A stretch of 64,000 nucleotides of DNA from Astropecten irregularis (Eukaryota > Echinodermata > Asteroidea > Paxillosida > Astropectinidae): the NCBI GenBank assembly GCA_963971285.1, contig OZ020254.1, forward strand, positions 1,364,001 to 1,428,000. Direction: 5' to 3'. The translations under genes and the position numbers were made by a program. Of the stretch, positions 11,413 through 26,400 are shown piece by piece. The notes below the pieces were generated by a model. The model saw only the letters and a list, made by a program, of their open reading frames with translations, did no database searches and had not been told where the DNA came from. How positions within the stretch are numbered: position 1 is the stretch's first letter; each line of letters begins with the position of its first letter.

Positions 11413-14400
11413 CTAAAACAAAAAGAAGGAACATAACCAAAATAATTTTCAATTTAGACAAGATTAAAAAAGGAAAATTACTAAACATGGAAACTGTCCA
11501 ATAATACGAAACTGCTCACGAACTTAGACAATTGAAAAATATTCAGAGAAACAAAGAGACAATGACGAGGGTTAGGATATCACCAAAATGTTTTAAGACA
11601 TTTCCTGAAAATAGTGGCAGAAGGAGCATTTCTGATGTTTATGGAGAAACAGTTTCACATTTAGGGACCATTTTTAGAAAATTGATTATGAAAGAGTAGG
11701 AATAGACAGAAGAGGTTTATCATCAGAAGAGGTTTATCATCAGAAGATCGGAGTCCCAACTTGTCTGGTTGATATAAAGTGAGTAAATCAGACAAGTAAG
11801 AAGGAGAAATACTGGACAAGCACTTGTAATTCATGAGGACAAATTTGAAAGACACATGATGTTTGATAGGTAACCAATGAAGTTGAAGAAATGATGGAAG
11901 TGGCATCCACAGAGCAATTGACAGAGAACATGAGTCTTGTTACAAGTTTTTGCAGCCTGTTCATATCACCTGATTCCAAGTGGCAGAGAGTTGCAATAGT
12001 CCAGTCTAGATATTATGAAGGAACGAACAACATGATGATAAGTACCAGTAGACGAAACACAAATGGACACAGAATATAAAGAATTAAAGATAACACCAAA
12101 GTTTGTTGAGTTTCCAAGTCGTGTTGAGGACAAGCACAGAAGCTGCAACAAAGAACTCAGTTTTGTCACCATATTTAGCCATCCATATTTATACATTGGA
12201 AATGAGAACACCGGAAGAAGGAATCTTCATGAAGTGTCCCACTTTGGAGAGTCAATTTATAATCCCAGACTGATCCTCCTGAGAACTTCCAATATAACGA
12301 CTTACTACAAAGAAATGTAACTTCAAAGATATGACGATGAACCATAAGAACACCTCTGGGTATAATTCAATCGCATTCAAAAAGCCACAACTCATTCTCG
12401 TTGAGTGATCCCCCATGTATCGTTTCTCATTTCTAATGCTGCGTGTATCTTAAATGATCCTTGGGATATAGGGGTATGTGAGTGATTTCATAGCTTTTGA
12501 CTGCCAAACAAACAAAGATAAATGACTATTAGGGACACCACCAACATAGGGTGCAGGGTCGTAAGTTTGAATCCCGCTCCAGTCACTGAAGAGGAGGTGG
12601 AGATAATGGGCATGCCCACAAGTAGACATTCTTGACACCATGATTGATCGGCCACAAATGATGATAAAATCTTATGAGTGAAATGAATCGCCAAATGTAA
12701 CAAAACTGCACATTTCAGGAGATTTGTATGTGATACGTGTACGTGTATGTGGTTTGTTTGTGATAAATGTATGTGATGCACTACTAAAATCATGGTCACC
12801 CACCACATGTTCTGATATGTAAAATATTTTTGCCTAGAATCGTTCTTTTTTGCATCAAAATCCAAAATAAATCAGATTCTGCCCCCCCCCCACAGTTCAG
12901 AGAAAAACACCAAAATCACACAGGTAAAGTCAATCTAATGACAAAGTCTATATATATACAGTCAAACGCAACTATAACGAACATTCCGGGATGCACAGAA
13001 ATTGTTTGTTATAGTGAACAAAGTTCAGCAGGCCTATACATTGTACATTACAAATTTGGGAGCCAATTGCAAGAATAATGTTCGCTAAAGCCAAATGTTA
13101 CCCAAATGTTCAGTAAAGCGGTGTTTGTTATAGTGGCGTTCCACTGTAATATGGACAAGTGTTTCACAGCTGTGATGGTCCAAACACAAAACACTTGTTA
13201 TAATACACATGTACATGTACCCTTGTGCACTTGGTGCAATTTGCCCCTTGAGCCTAAGCCACTGCCCAGCCATGAGGAAGTGTTCAAATCACATGGCTGT
13301 GGCTACGGATTTACACAGAAGACTATGGGAATTGTTAACATAAGCAATATTAACATAAGCAGTGACACATGCACATTCAAGCCCTAGCCATAGACACAGC
13401 TTCTCCAAGCTGTGGATTAAATTAACCCCTCCAGCCAGGTATTTGTTTGTTTCGTTTTTACCGGCCTCATTATCCGTCACTGGTCAAATAGAGGTTATCT
13501 GGCCAGGCCATGTGTGCAGGGAGCTCGACGTAAACAATGTGGACACACAATGGTTGAATACCGCTGCACAATATCCCGAATTCCCCACGTACGTAAGCTA
13601 TGCAAGGCAGCTGTGCTAAGAACAATTGCGGTCTGCTCGCAAGTGCCGATCTATCCAAAAATAATAAACCTCAAATTTCTTTGGAGTTTCTTGTTTGGTT
13701 TGGAATGTCAAAATGTGAATTTAATAGGGATTTGAAATTATGCTTTTGTTTTGAATGAAATGGATAAAAATCAATACGGGCGATTCACAATAGCGCGCCT
13801 CCAAGAGTTTGCAACGGGTTGGCCAATCACAATGTACGAAATCGGTCGACTCTTTCCAGATGCACAAACTTGAAGTGTGAACATTGTGATTGGCCAACAT
13901 GTTGCAAACTCTTTTGGGCGCACTGTTGTGAATCGCCCGTACTGTGGTTACTACGACTATGAGGGATAATGGGAATGTTTTAAGATTGAACGATTGAACC
14001 TAGAATGGAATAATGTCAAATATGTTTGCTTTCTTCACAGAACCACTGGAGAGACAACATGGCGACAAAGCACAGCACACAGTGGAAAGACAAATAAAAA
14101 CACTTATAATCTACAAACCTCACGGGATTTCTGCTTGGCTGGCTGCATTTAAAAGTAATTGTGTAAAAAAGCAGGAAGATCAGTTGAAAGATAAATTTTC
14201 TTTTAAAGAGGAAAAAAAGAAGACTTATTGGTGATTTTTCACTGAGGAAATAAAATTATGCAAATTAGACTTGTCCAGGTCACTGGAGAATTTCGGCACT
14301 GCATACCTAGTGCTTTTATATGCACATGAAAAATACAAAAAGAAGAATGGATGCAACAACATATGTGACCCAATGGAGCGAAATGAGGTAAATCCCCCAA

Positions 14401-17400
14401 AAGTCAGTTTCGAGTTATCGCCGTCTGAAGTTGCTGAATCGCAGAATTTGACTCCAACATCGATTTTTGCTTTTTTGTATTTTTGGATAGGAAAAGTATC
14501 AAAGATTCACAGTGTTGATAATTATGTCAAAGAAATGTAAGGAAATTGGGTAAAAAGGAGGTTTTCTAGAACATGTTTGCAGTGTGTTTCTGTCTTCTTT
14601 TACAAAAACTAAAGAAAATCTCTCAAAATCTGACGTTATTTACAGCGCGTATTCATACTGATCTGTTTATGCCTGTGACGTGTATGTGGTATCATTGAAA
14701 CGAGCGTTGACTCATCTTTCTATTAATAGCAATGAAATCATCACCAGGAACACCTTTACTCCATATCAATCCGCTGAAGTTTGTAAACAAAACATCGTAA
14801 GCGAAGTGAAATCACATCGTCTAGTTCGCGGCCAGGGCCCGCGTCATTCAAATACTTCTTTCTGATTGGACCGCTGCACGTACTGTTTACCTAGATACGT
14901 GACGCGCACAGCGCTCGGCCAATCTCTGTGCGCGTAGAGCGCCACAGTCGCTAAGCGACATTCGTTCAGTGCGTGTACAGTATAGTAGTGCAGTGCAGTG
15001 TACAGTATGTGTATGTGCATGAACTGTATTCAATGTGCACTGTATACTATACTAGTAGAAAAGTGCCGTTCTAACACGACAACATTGCAATGTCTGCCAT
15101 GTTTATAGCGTTGGAATACTGTTCGGATTTGCAAGGTTACCCTAACTTTTGGGGTTCTTATAGATTTTCGAATTTTGAGTACAGTAATTGTCATTTTTAT
15201 TTGTGTACTTTTGTCAAATTTCACGGCTCATTTTGCCTTGTAAACCAAGGGAAATTTATTGCTAACTAACGTTAGGCCTACTGTATCGCTGCAGCCACAA
15301 GTAACGTTGACAAAAATTCCCACGCTAAAATGAACAACTGGTTTGATGTTTTCTGACATGGTTCGGATCTAAATGACAAGGGTAAGAAAGATGTTCAGAC
15401 TGCATGAAGTCATTTTTAAACTCATTATTTTCATGGAAACAACTTAACTTGCAGTCACAGACCCTCGATAATCGGCAATGTTGATGATATGATCCATTAT
15501 TCGCACACACTGAAACACAACATAAAGCAGTCACTGTGCTGACTATAATCACTGCACGGTCACTGATGACGTTAACAAAAATTCCCACGCTAAAATCAAC
15601 AACTCGTTTGAAGTTTTCTGACATGGTTCAGAGCTAAATGAAAAAGTCAATCAAGATAAATGTTATGACAACATGAAAGTCGTTTTTAGAATAATTATTT
15701 TCAAGGAAACATCTCATCTTGCATAGTGTCAGTGACAGAGACCCCCGGCAAAGTTGCTGTTGTGATCCGTTACTCGCACACAGACGTAGACCAACGTTGA
15801 ACAGTCGGTCAATAGCACTGCGACATGCGCTATGTGTGTAAAATCTTTGTAGTCATTTTTCTCGAAAAGTATTTTCTGAGTCTGAGCATAGCGGTGTTCT
15901 CTTTATCGGGTCATAACTTTGCAATGGAATGAGATATGAACATAATTTTGGTCTCATTGGAAAGCCCATGGATTACTCCTTCTAGTAGCGTATATAACTC
16001 AAAAAGTCAAATCTGGGGGATTTACCTCAATTTGCTGCATTGGGTCACATATTCAAAGAAATTTCCATATTTTTCCATTTTTTGGTTGGTTACCCCTCCC
16101 CAAAAATCCTTTTTTTTTCAGTAGAATCACATTTCTGTCAGCAGAAATTGGGAAAAAGAAATAGAATGAATGAAAAAGGTGAAGAAAAAGATTGGCATAA
16201 AACCAGCGTACAACCAAATTCATCATCATGGTTGATTTATTTTATCTATTTATTTCTTGTTTACCCTGGGGTTACCTCTCAGTGAAACACTGTTTTCCAG
16301 AGGTGTTCAGTAATTACAATTTTGTACAGTGCTGAATTGCGAAGGATGCAGCTACAACGTGATAGAGTTGACAGCAGTGCCCTTGGCTACCAGCCACATC
16401 AACCCATATATGATCACGGAGCACAGCCTGCAATCGAAAGTGTTTGATCGAACCCGGGCCACATTAGTGAGAGGCCTAACGCACTTGCCACCTATGCCCC
16501 CCCCCCCCCCAGATCCTAACCGGAATAACAGATCTGGAAAAGCACAATAGAGCACAATAGAGGCTTTGTTCTGCACAACAAACAGGCAACCAGCCAAAAT
16601 GTTTCTGAATGGTGCACACTGTTTGCAACAGGTACGGTACGTACTCCGCAGGCTAGATCTCAGTGTGAATAGAAAAAAATAAATTAGCTGAGCAATAACA
16701 TCAACTACATCTTAATGAATCTTACCCGGACTGTATTCCTTCTTGGAGGAGTAGGCTTGGATTCAGTCCCTTGCACATTGGTGTCATCTGCAACAGATAG
16801 AGGTAAAAAAAGTGTTTATTTGTGTGTAGTGGACACACAGATGATTAAACATTGCGGTAAGATTCATACGGTAAAGGCTGATTCATACTCGCTGCGTATT
16901 CACTGAGTACACAGCGCAGTGTTCCCCCTGCTGGTAAGAATGCGTACTGCGTACTGAAAGTGTGCATCTCTGTGTGAAACATTTGAAAATGAAATAAAAA
17001 ATTGTGTGCACTAATTTGACCTGTTTTCGGACAAGTTAGAATACTTTTAACAATCGGCGGATGCGTACACGGAGTAGAGACTTGAAAGATGGCAGAGTAT
17101 GAACATTGAATGCAACATTCGCGTTATACAATGCATGTGCATAAACGCAGCGAGTATAAACTAGCCTTTACACTTTCTTATAAAAGCAGTGAGGTTCTGA
17201 TAAGAACCAGACGTCAACTCAGTATTTCGGTCAGTATGCCAAGATATGTCTTTAGAGGAATCTTAGAAAGCGGTGTCGCTATAAACGCCTCTTATTAGCT
17301 GCACTCTTGGTCGGAATGTACTGACCTTTAATTCAAACAGAATTCATTTCTTAAGATTACTTTACAAAAATTACTTAACAAAAACAAAAGAAAGTATCTG

Positions 17401-20400
17401 CACCACTGTAGATTTTGTTTCAAACCCTTGGCACTTTGGAGACAAACTCGACCAAGCCGTATTGAAATTAATGAAAGGATCTAAAACTGAATGCACTCTA
17501 ATTTCTCCATGTGATTCAACCCAAGTATTTACGTTTTGTACGACCAAGAGACAATTTCACGAAGCCCTATACCGATTGTACCCCGACTTACGAAGGATAA
17601 TCCATCGTATCCTATACTTAGGGCTGCAATGCATCCAATGATTGATAGTAAGTTACGATGAGTTTGGTGAAATCGATCCCTGGAGGGGCAACTGACCTTT
17701 CCTTGGGTTCAGTGGGCTTCTCTTCGCTGCATCCTTGATATCGGAGAGGTTCATGACGTTACCGATGCGTTGGGTTGGTGCACTGGCTGCCACATCTACG
17801 GGACCAGAATAGACTTGGAGGAAGGTGGCCGGTACCCAGCCAACCTTGTCCTGATAGCTGAAATGAAGCATTCAAAAAGAACTCATCCACAAATTTCACT
17901 ATCTTCCACAACATCTCGAACAAAGCTCAACATGTTTCACAATCTTCCACAACATACCAAACATGGCTGAACATATTTCATTATCTTCTACAATATACCA
18001 AACATTAGGCATCCACAGATTTCACAATCTTCAACATCTCGAACAAAGCTCTACATATTTCACAATCTTCCACACCATACCAAACAAGGAATCCCCAGAT
18101 TTCACAATCTTCCACAACATCTCGAACAAAACTCAACATCTTTCACTATCTTCCACACCATACCAAACTAGGATTCCACAGATTTCACAATATTCCACAA
18201 CATCCATATACAAAGTTCCACATATTTCATAACATTCTATAACATCTGATGAAAGGATATGTGGATGTGGCTATGACTATGGAGCTACTATAATAAATGT
18301 TTAGGTAAATCTAAGCCGTAGTCAGATAATTTGAACATAGCCATCAGTATCCATGTCTAACAAGCCCCCAAATATTCATCTCATAAAAGGCGTCATATGT
18401 TTTATAATAGAGAGCTTTTGGTCACACACGGATAGTGCACACTCATACATTTAGCCAACGGTACCATAACATTATCCATTTTGACTAACATGTAGTGTGG
18501 TAATTTCCTGTGTTGATAATATGTTCTCAAATGAATTAAACATCACTGGTATGCAAAGACTGATAGCGTAACACAGCTACTAGAAGTCAGTGTTCCGCTA
18601 ACCCTGCGCCATCAACAGCTTTCTAATGTTCCTTTATAATCCCATATTAGGCTGCACCTCATGCAGCGGTCAACAGTGGTCACTCCCTGTGGATAAAGAG
18701 TGGACACACTGTTGGAAAAACTGACCTGACCATCCACCACCCATCCAGACTCTTCTTCTTGACCAGCATAATAACTCCGGTCTCAAAGCTGACTTCGTCC
18801 TCTTGCTGTGCCTTGTACGAGCTGTTGGTGATGTAATGCTCCTCTACAAAGCAAACAAAAGACATCAATGGCAGACTTTTGAGACATTGCAATATATGCA
18901 AACATTGACATATATATGAAAATATATACAGAAAATATTAAAATTACTTTGATACACACGTGAATCAGTCTGCAAAATGTGAAAACCGATTTAAAGCTTT
19001 TTTTGTATTTAATGATAAAAACAATTATCACTGGGCAACAGCAACAACCTACCACTTTCAATGATGGTATCCTCTTGCTCATCTCCATCAGGGGTACCAA
19101 GGAAAGTGGCTGGTGCCCATCCCTGATTGTCCCTGGAGTTGATAAACCACCAACCTAATGAAAAAACACAAAAGCAAACAAACAAGATAAAAATGAATAC
19201 TTGTGCCAAGCACCAAGCAAATAAGAGAAATGTGACCATTTTAGAAACATTTATAATCAATCATGGATATAAATTGACACCGTGAAAGTGTCTTCATCAG
19301 CTTGATAAAGGCTTGCAGTCCACAGACAAAATGTCACTACCTTTCAGCCAATATCGTTAGCCATCAAACACTTAGCGTCTTAACATTTATAGTTGTAAAG
19401 CCCCTGAATAAAATCCCACAATGACAACCTTGGGTAAGCTTGAGTTTTCTTAATAAAACCCTGATGAACAACCAAATTTCCATGTGTTGTGTATCACCTG
19501 TGATTGTTCTTTGGCTGTTGTTTGCTGACCATATGGAATTTTTAATGGTGGTTTGTTTTATTGAGCAAGACGGTTTTCTTGCTAAGCAATTTTTGTGTGT
19601 GCTTAACAGCTCCATGAAATTGGCCCCAGGATATTGATCACCGTGTGACAGAAAGAATCCATGCAATGATGTGTAATCATGCTCTGATAGGTTCATTTTC
19701 CTGTGCAAGCCAAATTTAGAATAACCCCACATCAAAAACTCCAGCTTGAACAAAAAAACCCGGAAAAACCTGAAGGCACTGAGAAGAATCTCGGAAACGA
19801 ATGCACCAACCGTTGTCATTTTTCTCGAAGACCTCAACGTTGTCACCACGGAATAAGTCCACTTCATTCTTCTGCTTTTTCTTGTAGTCGGCTATCACAA
19901 TGTACGGATCGGGTTGGATAGGATCCGAAATCACGTCGATTTCTGAAACCATGAGAAAAGAAAGACAGAGAAACAAATGAACAAACAAACTAAGTAAACA
20001 AACAAGCAAACTAAGCCATTTTTTAAAATTCAAATGTAGAAGGCCACTTTTGGTCATCACTCAGTGTCCTTACAAACCGACAAAAATAGCAAATTACATA
20101 AAAAGTTAATTTTTCTTTAGTTTTTTTAGTTTTCCAGTTCCTAAGGTTTAAGAAATCAAGTGACTGTTTATTGTGCACCTACTCAGTAAATATGAACAAG
20201 GAAACATGGAAGGTGGAATTTCTTCATTTGTGACCAAATCATTTTTTTTGCAAAAGAATATTTATGCCAGCTCAGAGGAAGAAATGGTACCATGCAGAAT
20301 ATTATGCATGAAGCCAGTTTCAATTTTTCAAAATCTTTCACGAAATCTTGAACAGGAAAAATAAAGCTCATTACCTTTTCCTTTCTTTGTATCATCACTG

Positions 20401-23400
20401 TATAAGAGAGAAAATAATGTGAATATAATATTAATTAAAGAAAAATACAATGATATTAAAATGTGGATGATTAATGGACAATATATTCATAAATGTACTT
20501 TTGGAAGGACATTTGTATGAGACGGAATGTACTCTTAAATCAAAAGAAATTTAGTACCGTATGTTGTTATAAATGTCTAGAGTCGAGAATGAGTGGAGTT
20601 GTGCACTAAGACTAGATCTAAATGACACGGCTGTGGCTAGGTCAATCAGAATTGGTTGAAGTGGCTTCCATAGACATATGTGTAATATCAAGCCACAGCC
20701 AGGTCTGGGCTTACCAAATTCATACCAGTACATTATTACTTAACATGCTATTGGACAAATCCAACTACCAGTACAAATCTTTTACAAAAGAAAGATAATT
20801 GACTTTATTTCCTCTTCTTAAGCTTAAGAACAACGTGGACTCGTTTGGTGAAAGGACAGAATGGTATCTATTGTGGGTCCATTCAAGGGGATGATGTGGG
20901 CTAACTTTAATCTATGGACTATGTCCTTGGTCAGCTTGGGCACACCTGTACTGTTGCCAGTGGTGTGACAGATCGCAGGGGTCTCCGATCTGTATGGTCA
21001 TTCTGAGGCTACAATCGTAGGCAGAAAGTTGGGGGCTAATAAGCTTCTACTCATCTGCTTCCAACAAATTGTTGGGAATGCCGTGTTGGCTCGGGTTCCA
21101 TATTAATATTAGGCCAATATTTTTCTTGGTTTGGCCAGGGTGTATTGGGGGGAGGGGTAAGAGTGGGGGTCCTCGTCATTCTGCTAGGGATCAAAAGCAG
21201 GGTTTTCCCCAAAAAATTTCAAATCTCAAGTTTCAAATCCTTTTTCGATGTTTAGTTCATTTTGAGGAAAAGACTAAGGGGGTTTTCGAAATGGAGGTTC
21301 AGGCTCCGGCTTCATTTTGTGAATCCATTCTAAAATAATGGGTATCAAAATAGAGGCTTTTGGCTGCGGTTCGGAAGTAGATTCTCTGGTTTGCAAAACA
21401 AAAACAGAGCTTCAGCTTCAATGAAAAATCACAACCTATATTTCAAGCATATGGATGACAGAGCTGGAGCCTAAGAGTAATCTGCCGTTTTTAAACCCCC
21501 TATTGTGTATACATAAAGTGAATAGAAACAGGGGTAGGCCTATTTTCTCTTTTAAGGCTTTTTGAGATTTTCATCCTTTAAAAAAATTACTCGACCTGTG
21601 ATTCGAACCACTGACCTGTCAAATATGGGTTTAATGTCCTCTGCGGTAGGAGTGAAGAACTGGAGGACTGCATCGCTCTCCGACACCTTGGGAGGGAGTC
21701 TAACCAGTAACTGATGAAACACAAGTACAAGGTCAGCTTTTTAAAAATTGTAATCAAATTCTTGCTGGCCTGGAAAACAATGCTGTATTGATAACAGGTA
21801 GTCTAAAGGTACATTCAGACAGCGTTTTAAATTCGCTAAAACAACTGTTTTATCCCAATCAGTTTTAACAATTTGGGTCTCTAAAACGGTTTTATATTTG
21901 AAACTGATCGGTTTTAACCGCCACTAAAACACCTAAGTTAAAACTGCTCGGGAGGAGGGTTTAGCGCTTAAAACCGATCGAGTTTACTGCTAAAACGCTG
22001 TCGGGACAGAATAACTTTTCAATATCCAGTTTCAGTGCAGCAAAAGCCTGGCAGAGATTACGTATCACCTATTGTGGCACACACAGTGTGTGACCTTTTA
22101 AAACCGAAAATAAAACCGATCGGTTTTAACTACAAGCAGTAAAACACTGTATGAACGCTACAGAATTTCAACCTTAGACTTATCCACCGCGGTTGCCGGG
22201 CGGTTTAACTCAATTGATTTCAGATTCAATTGGTTTTAACTTAAATGCTGTCTGAACGTTCCCTTACAAGTAATGAGTGTTGCGGAGGTCGTAAATGAAA
22301 AACATTTTGACTCTCATTACAAACTCCAAATCATAAACTGCTTCTGAGTAAACATCAAATGATATTTGATTGTGCATTTGTATGGAGTCGACAGGGCATG
22401 AGCAAATTTTTACAACCATCTAGATTTTATTATGACTCTAAATGGACATTGTTGCATTCAGTCTAATTTGACAATAAGCTATAAAAATGCGAACTCATGT
22501 TAAGGATTAACTGATGCAGAAGTCAACAAACATCAATGTTCATTTCCTTCTCTCTCCCCCCACCCCCACCACACACCAAAACATGTTATTTTTTCAGTAA
22601 TGCTTATCTTTAGTTTGCTTGTATATTTTGCGGTATTTATAAAATAAATCACTATATTAATGTTTACGGCTGCTTTACTAAAAAAAGAAATCCCCATCTT
22701 CAATCAGCCATCTTGGATCGGCCATCTTCATGATCTTGGGAGAAATAGCAAGGACCAATAGCAAATTTGAGAGGATTTGCTTTTGCTTGGAGTCTTGGAA
22801 CCTAGCAGGATCTTTATCAAAGGCAAAAGATAAAGATCCTTTTATAACTGTTAAAGATCCTGGTAGGATCAAAATGTGTCAGGCCCTCCTAAGTCCAAGC
22901 ATTTTATCAACTTTATGTCATTATTTTGGCTGATGAGCAGTTTGAGTTTGAGTTTGCAGCAGTTCATTACTTGTAAGGATTTGTTTTTTAATTTTTAGCA
23001 GAGATGAAGTAAAACAGCCGACACCTACTTGACAGTATTCGTTGAGCTGGCCTAGTCTTTTGGAAGCAACATCCCTGACTTGACTTCTACCAAACAGCTT
23101 CTTGCCTGAAATTTTAATAAAAACCAAACAATTATTATTTGCATAAGTCTATCATCTCGACGAATAAATCAATAATAACAGATTTTTCCACAAATCTTGA
23201 CTTATAAAATTCTGTGTTATTTTTTCTCTTAGAAGCCTTGACATTGATCAATTTCACTATGCAGTCCCGGCCTTGTTTTGCTTAATTGGAAAAGAGGATG
23301 TTTCTAGGGAATCTAGGCATGCATGTTCATAACAGGAAACTGCCGACTGTGCCGTCTTCCTACATGCCACAAGGAAATAAGCAACTCTTTGGATTTTAAC

Positions 23401-26400
23401 GGCACAATAAAACAAACAAAAGATTGTCTTGTGTACATAAAGAATGCTTCCCCATACACATTTTGTTTACTACATGGTGTAACTTTTGATTTATTACTTT
23501 TGCCATTAAATTCCTTCTATCCAAAATGTAAATGACTTTCACAGTCCTGCAATTCACTATTCTATGTCAGGTCCACATTCTATGTCAGGTCCACATTCTA
23601 TGTCAGGTCCACATTCTATGTCAGGTCCACATTCTATGTCTTGTAAAATTTTCCTTCTATACTTCCCATGATCCCTTTGCTGCATTATTTTGGTATTCTA
23701 TGGGTCTTTCGGAAATGGGGCTTGAGGCTAGGCTTGGGATTTATTTTGCTACCACAATTTTGTGTCCTTAAATGAAATGGAGGGCTTGAGATACATGGCG
23801 AAGCTGGAGCCTTTCTTCGGCTTTGTCATGTGGCACAATCCCTTCCTTTTGTGGGCCTCAAATAGCAGTAGCGAAAGAATTCACAAAGCCTAGCCTCAAG
23901 CCTGGTTTCAAAAAGGCCCTACGCCTGGTGAAAGTTCCCCTACTTCCCATGTAGACCACTCTACCGCATCACTTTGGCATTTCTATGCCCAAAGCAAACT
24001 TCCCTCCATCTTGTCACTACCCTGCTTCAAAAAGACCCTTTTCTGAAGTCTCTCTTGTACACATTAAAGCTTCTTCTGTTCAACTTCCTGTTCGGACCAT
24101 GAGGTTTTGTAGAGGACACAAAGGCAATCGCTACAGTTGCCTCTGGTCACTGCCTTGTTGACCCTGATCAATGCCTTGGTACCCTTTCAAATGATACAGG
24201 GCTCTTTGACAATGGAACATTACTGAGCCCAATTGAGCACAAAAATCCAGCTGTGTTGCTCATTAGTTCTTACAGTCGGTTTTAAAATCATGGATGAAAA
24301 TCACTAAAAACAACAAAAAAGGGTCCCACAAAAAAGGACAGTTTTTGACTGTCATAAAAAAGTCAGTTATGGATGAGATCAAAACTCCTGTGAATAGGTT
24401 TGAAAATACTGTGGCTGTTTTTCACTGTTTTCTCAAAAAATGAGCACCATATGGGACTGAAAAATTCACAAATGACTGTTACTGTATCTTTCTTGATATT
24501 TTTGCCCATGAATCTGTATTTCTTTGACAAAAACCAAAGTATGAAGTTAAATACAACGATTTTGCTACTGTTTGATACAGACACTCAAACCTGCAAATGG
24601 GTTGCTCGTCTGTTGGGAAAAAGACGACTATATTTAGGCATTATATCGTGGTTGTTGATGGGAACATAGAACAGAAACCATAGTGAGAATGGCGTGGGAG
24701 TGAAATGAGATATAGGAAGTGGTTTTCTACGAACCTGGCAAGAATGGTATCATCCTCTGGGATGGGTTCCGGGATCCTCCTTCCTCTGGAAATAAACTCA
24801 ACAACTTCACCTGCAAAAACAAATAAAACAATAATATTAGCAGGTTTTTATATACATGTAGTGCCATTCTATCTAGATCATGGCGCTTTATACCAATATT
24901 TTCCCTGGTCATCGGGCCCCACATACATTCCTGACACCACCTCAATTCCCTGGGTATTATATTCAAAATAGAAAATATGCAAAAATAGAATAAAATAAAT
25001 TACTAAATATAACCCATGCTTCACATTATGTTTTCTATGTCCCCTGTACTTTAAAACACTCGCATAAACTAAACACACATTTGTGCACGTGTCTGAGGAT
25101 GATTTTGAACAAAAGAAATCCGTTCGAGGACAAGAATGATTTCATTGTAATCTCTTATCCTCATGTCCTCCATCTGATTGCACTGCATGGATGAACACAC
25201 AAATAAACAAAGAAAACAAGAAAAGAAAAATAAAGAAAGAAAGAAAAAGAAAAGAAAATAATAAAGAAAATAAGATAAAATAAAATAAATATGAAGAATA
25301 GAAATAGTTATTGAACTAATCAAATACATTAATTAAATCAATTAAATAAATCAAAAATTAAATCTCCCAAATACATTAATCTAAAAACAATACTACAACT
25401 TGAGCAAGTAATACAGTTTCATACTCAGAAGTAGCACCATTTAACCAAGTACTTCCTGATGTATGGCTTCTGTGTATAAACCTCACAAACAATCTGGAAT
25501 AAATGTTTGTCTTTCTACAAAGTCTTTGTACTCTACGGCAATGGAACATGGGAGTCATATGTAGAGAAGTTAGCCAACCAAGCGACCAGGAAATGAATTG
25601 TTTAGTCAAACTTTCATTTTATCATAATTGAAGATTTCAAAAAGGGTTCAAAATACACTTGTGAGGGCCCTTATTCTGTTTTTTGTTTGCTTGTTTTTAA
25701 TCATTTTATCGATACTCATAGCAATGCTGCAACCTGAGAAACAGTAATCGGGGATCACTCAAAGAGGATACGGCTTTTTAATTAATATAATCATCAAATA
25801 ACCACAAGGGAATTTGACTGATAGTACAACTAAAATGATCCTTGGGATATGGCAGTGTGTGTATGGTTTCATGGCTTCTGACTGCCAAACCAACAAAGAT
25901 AATTGACTATTGGGGACACCACCAACGTAGGGCTGGATCTATAGCTTAGTTGGTAGAGTGCTGTACAGTATTTAGGAGGTCACTGGTTTAAATCCCGCTG
26001 CAGTCAATTTTACTTTGATCACCTTTCACTGAAAATAAGGTGGCCTTTTCATTTCTCTAAAATTAAAGTTGACTTTCAGAAGAGGTTCTTCATGCTTGGC
26101 ATAGACATCACTAGTACACTGATAAGATTGGATGTGTACATGTAAATCCGTGGGCCGTTTCAAGACTCTTTGTAAAAGAGAGCTCCTCTCACGATAAGTA
26201 CTTTTCCCTCCTTAGACACACTCATCCTTTGTTTGTTTCTTAAATTACTTACGTCATCTCTTCTATTTATCATTGTTTATTATCTTGTCATCACTCCCTT
26301 TGTCTCTCACTTGTCTTTGTTTCCTGTTTTTTTGTTTGTTACTTGTATTGATGTACAATAGGGCTCCGCGCTTGTGACGTCACGTTCAGATGTGCAGATA

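Noticed and set aside
11176-11436. 86-codon plus-strand frame
   Set aside because: Mostly S2 SINE sequence and the antisense of an SH3PXD2 exon.
25925-26005. tRNA gene
   Set aside because: It has A and B boxes, but the arms do not fold well, the anticodon region is degraded and the flanks are shared with other S1 SINE copies.
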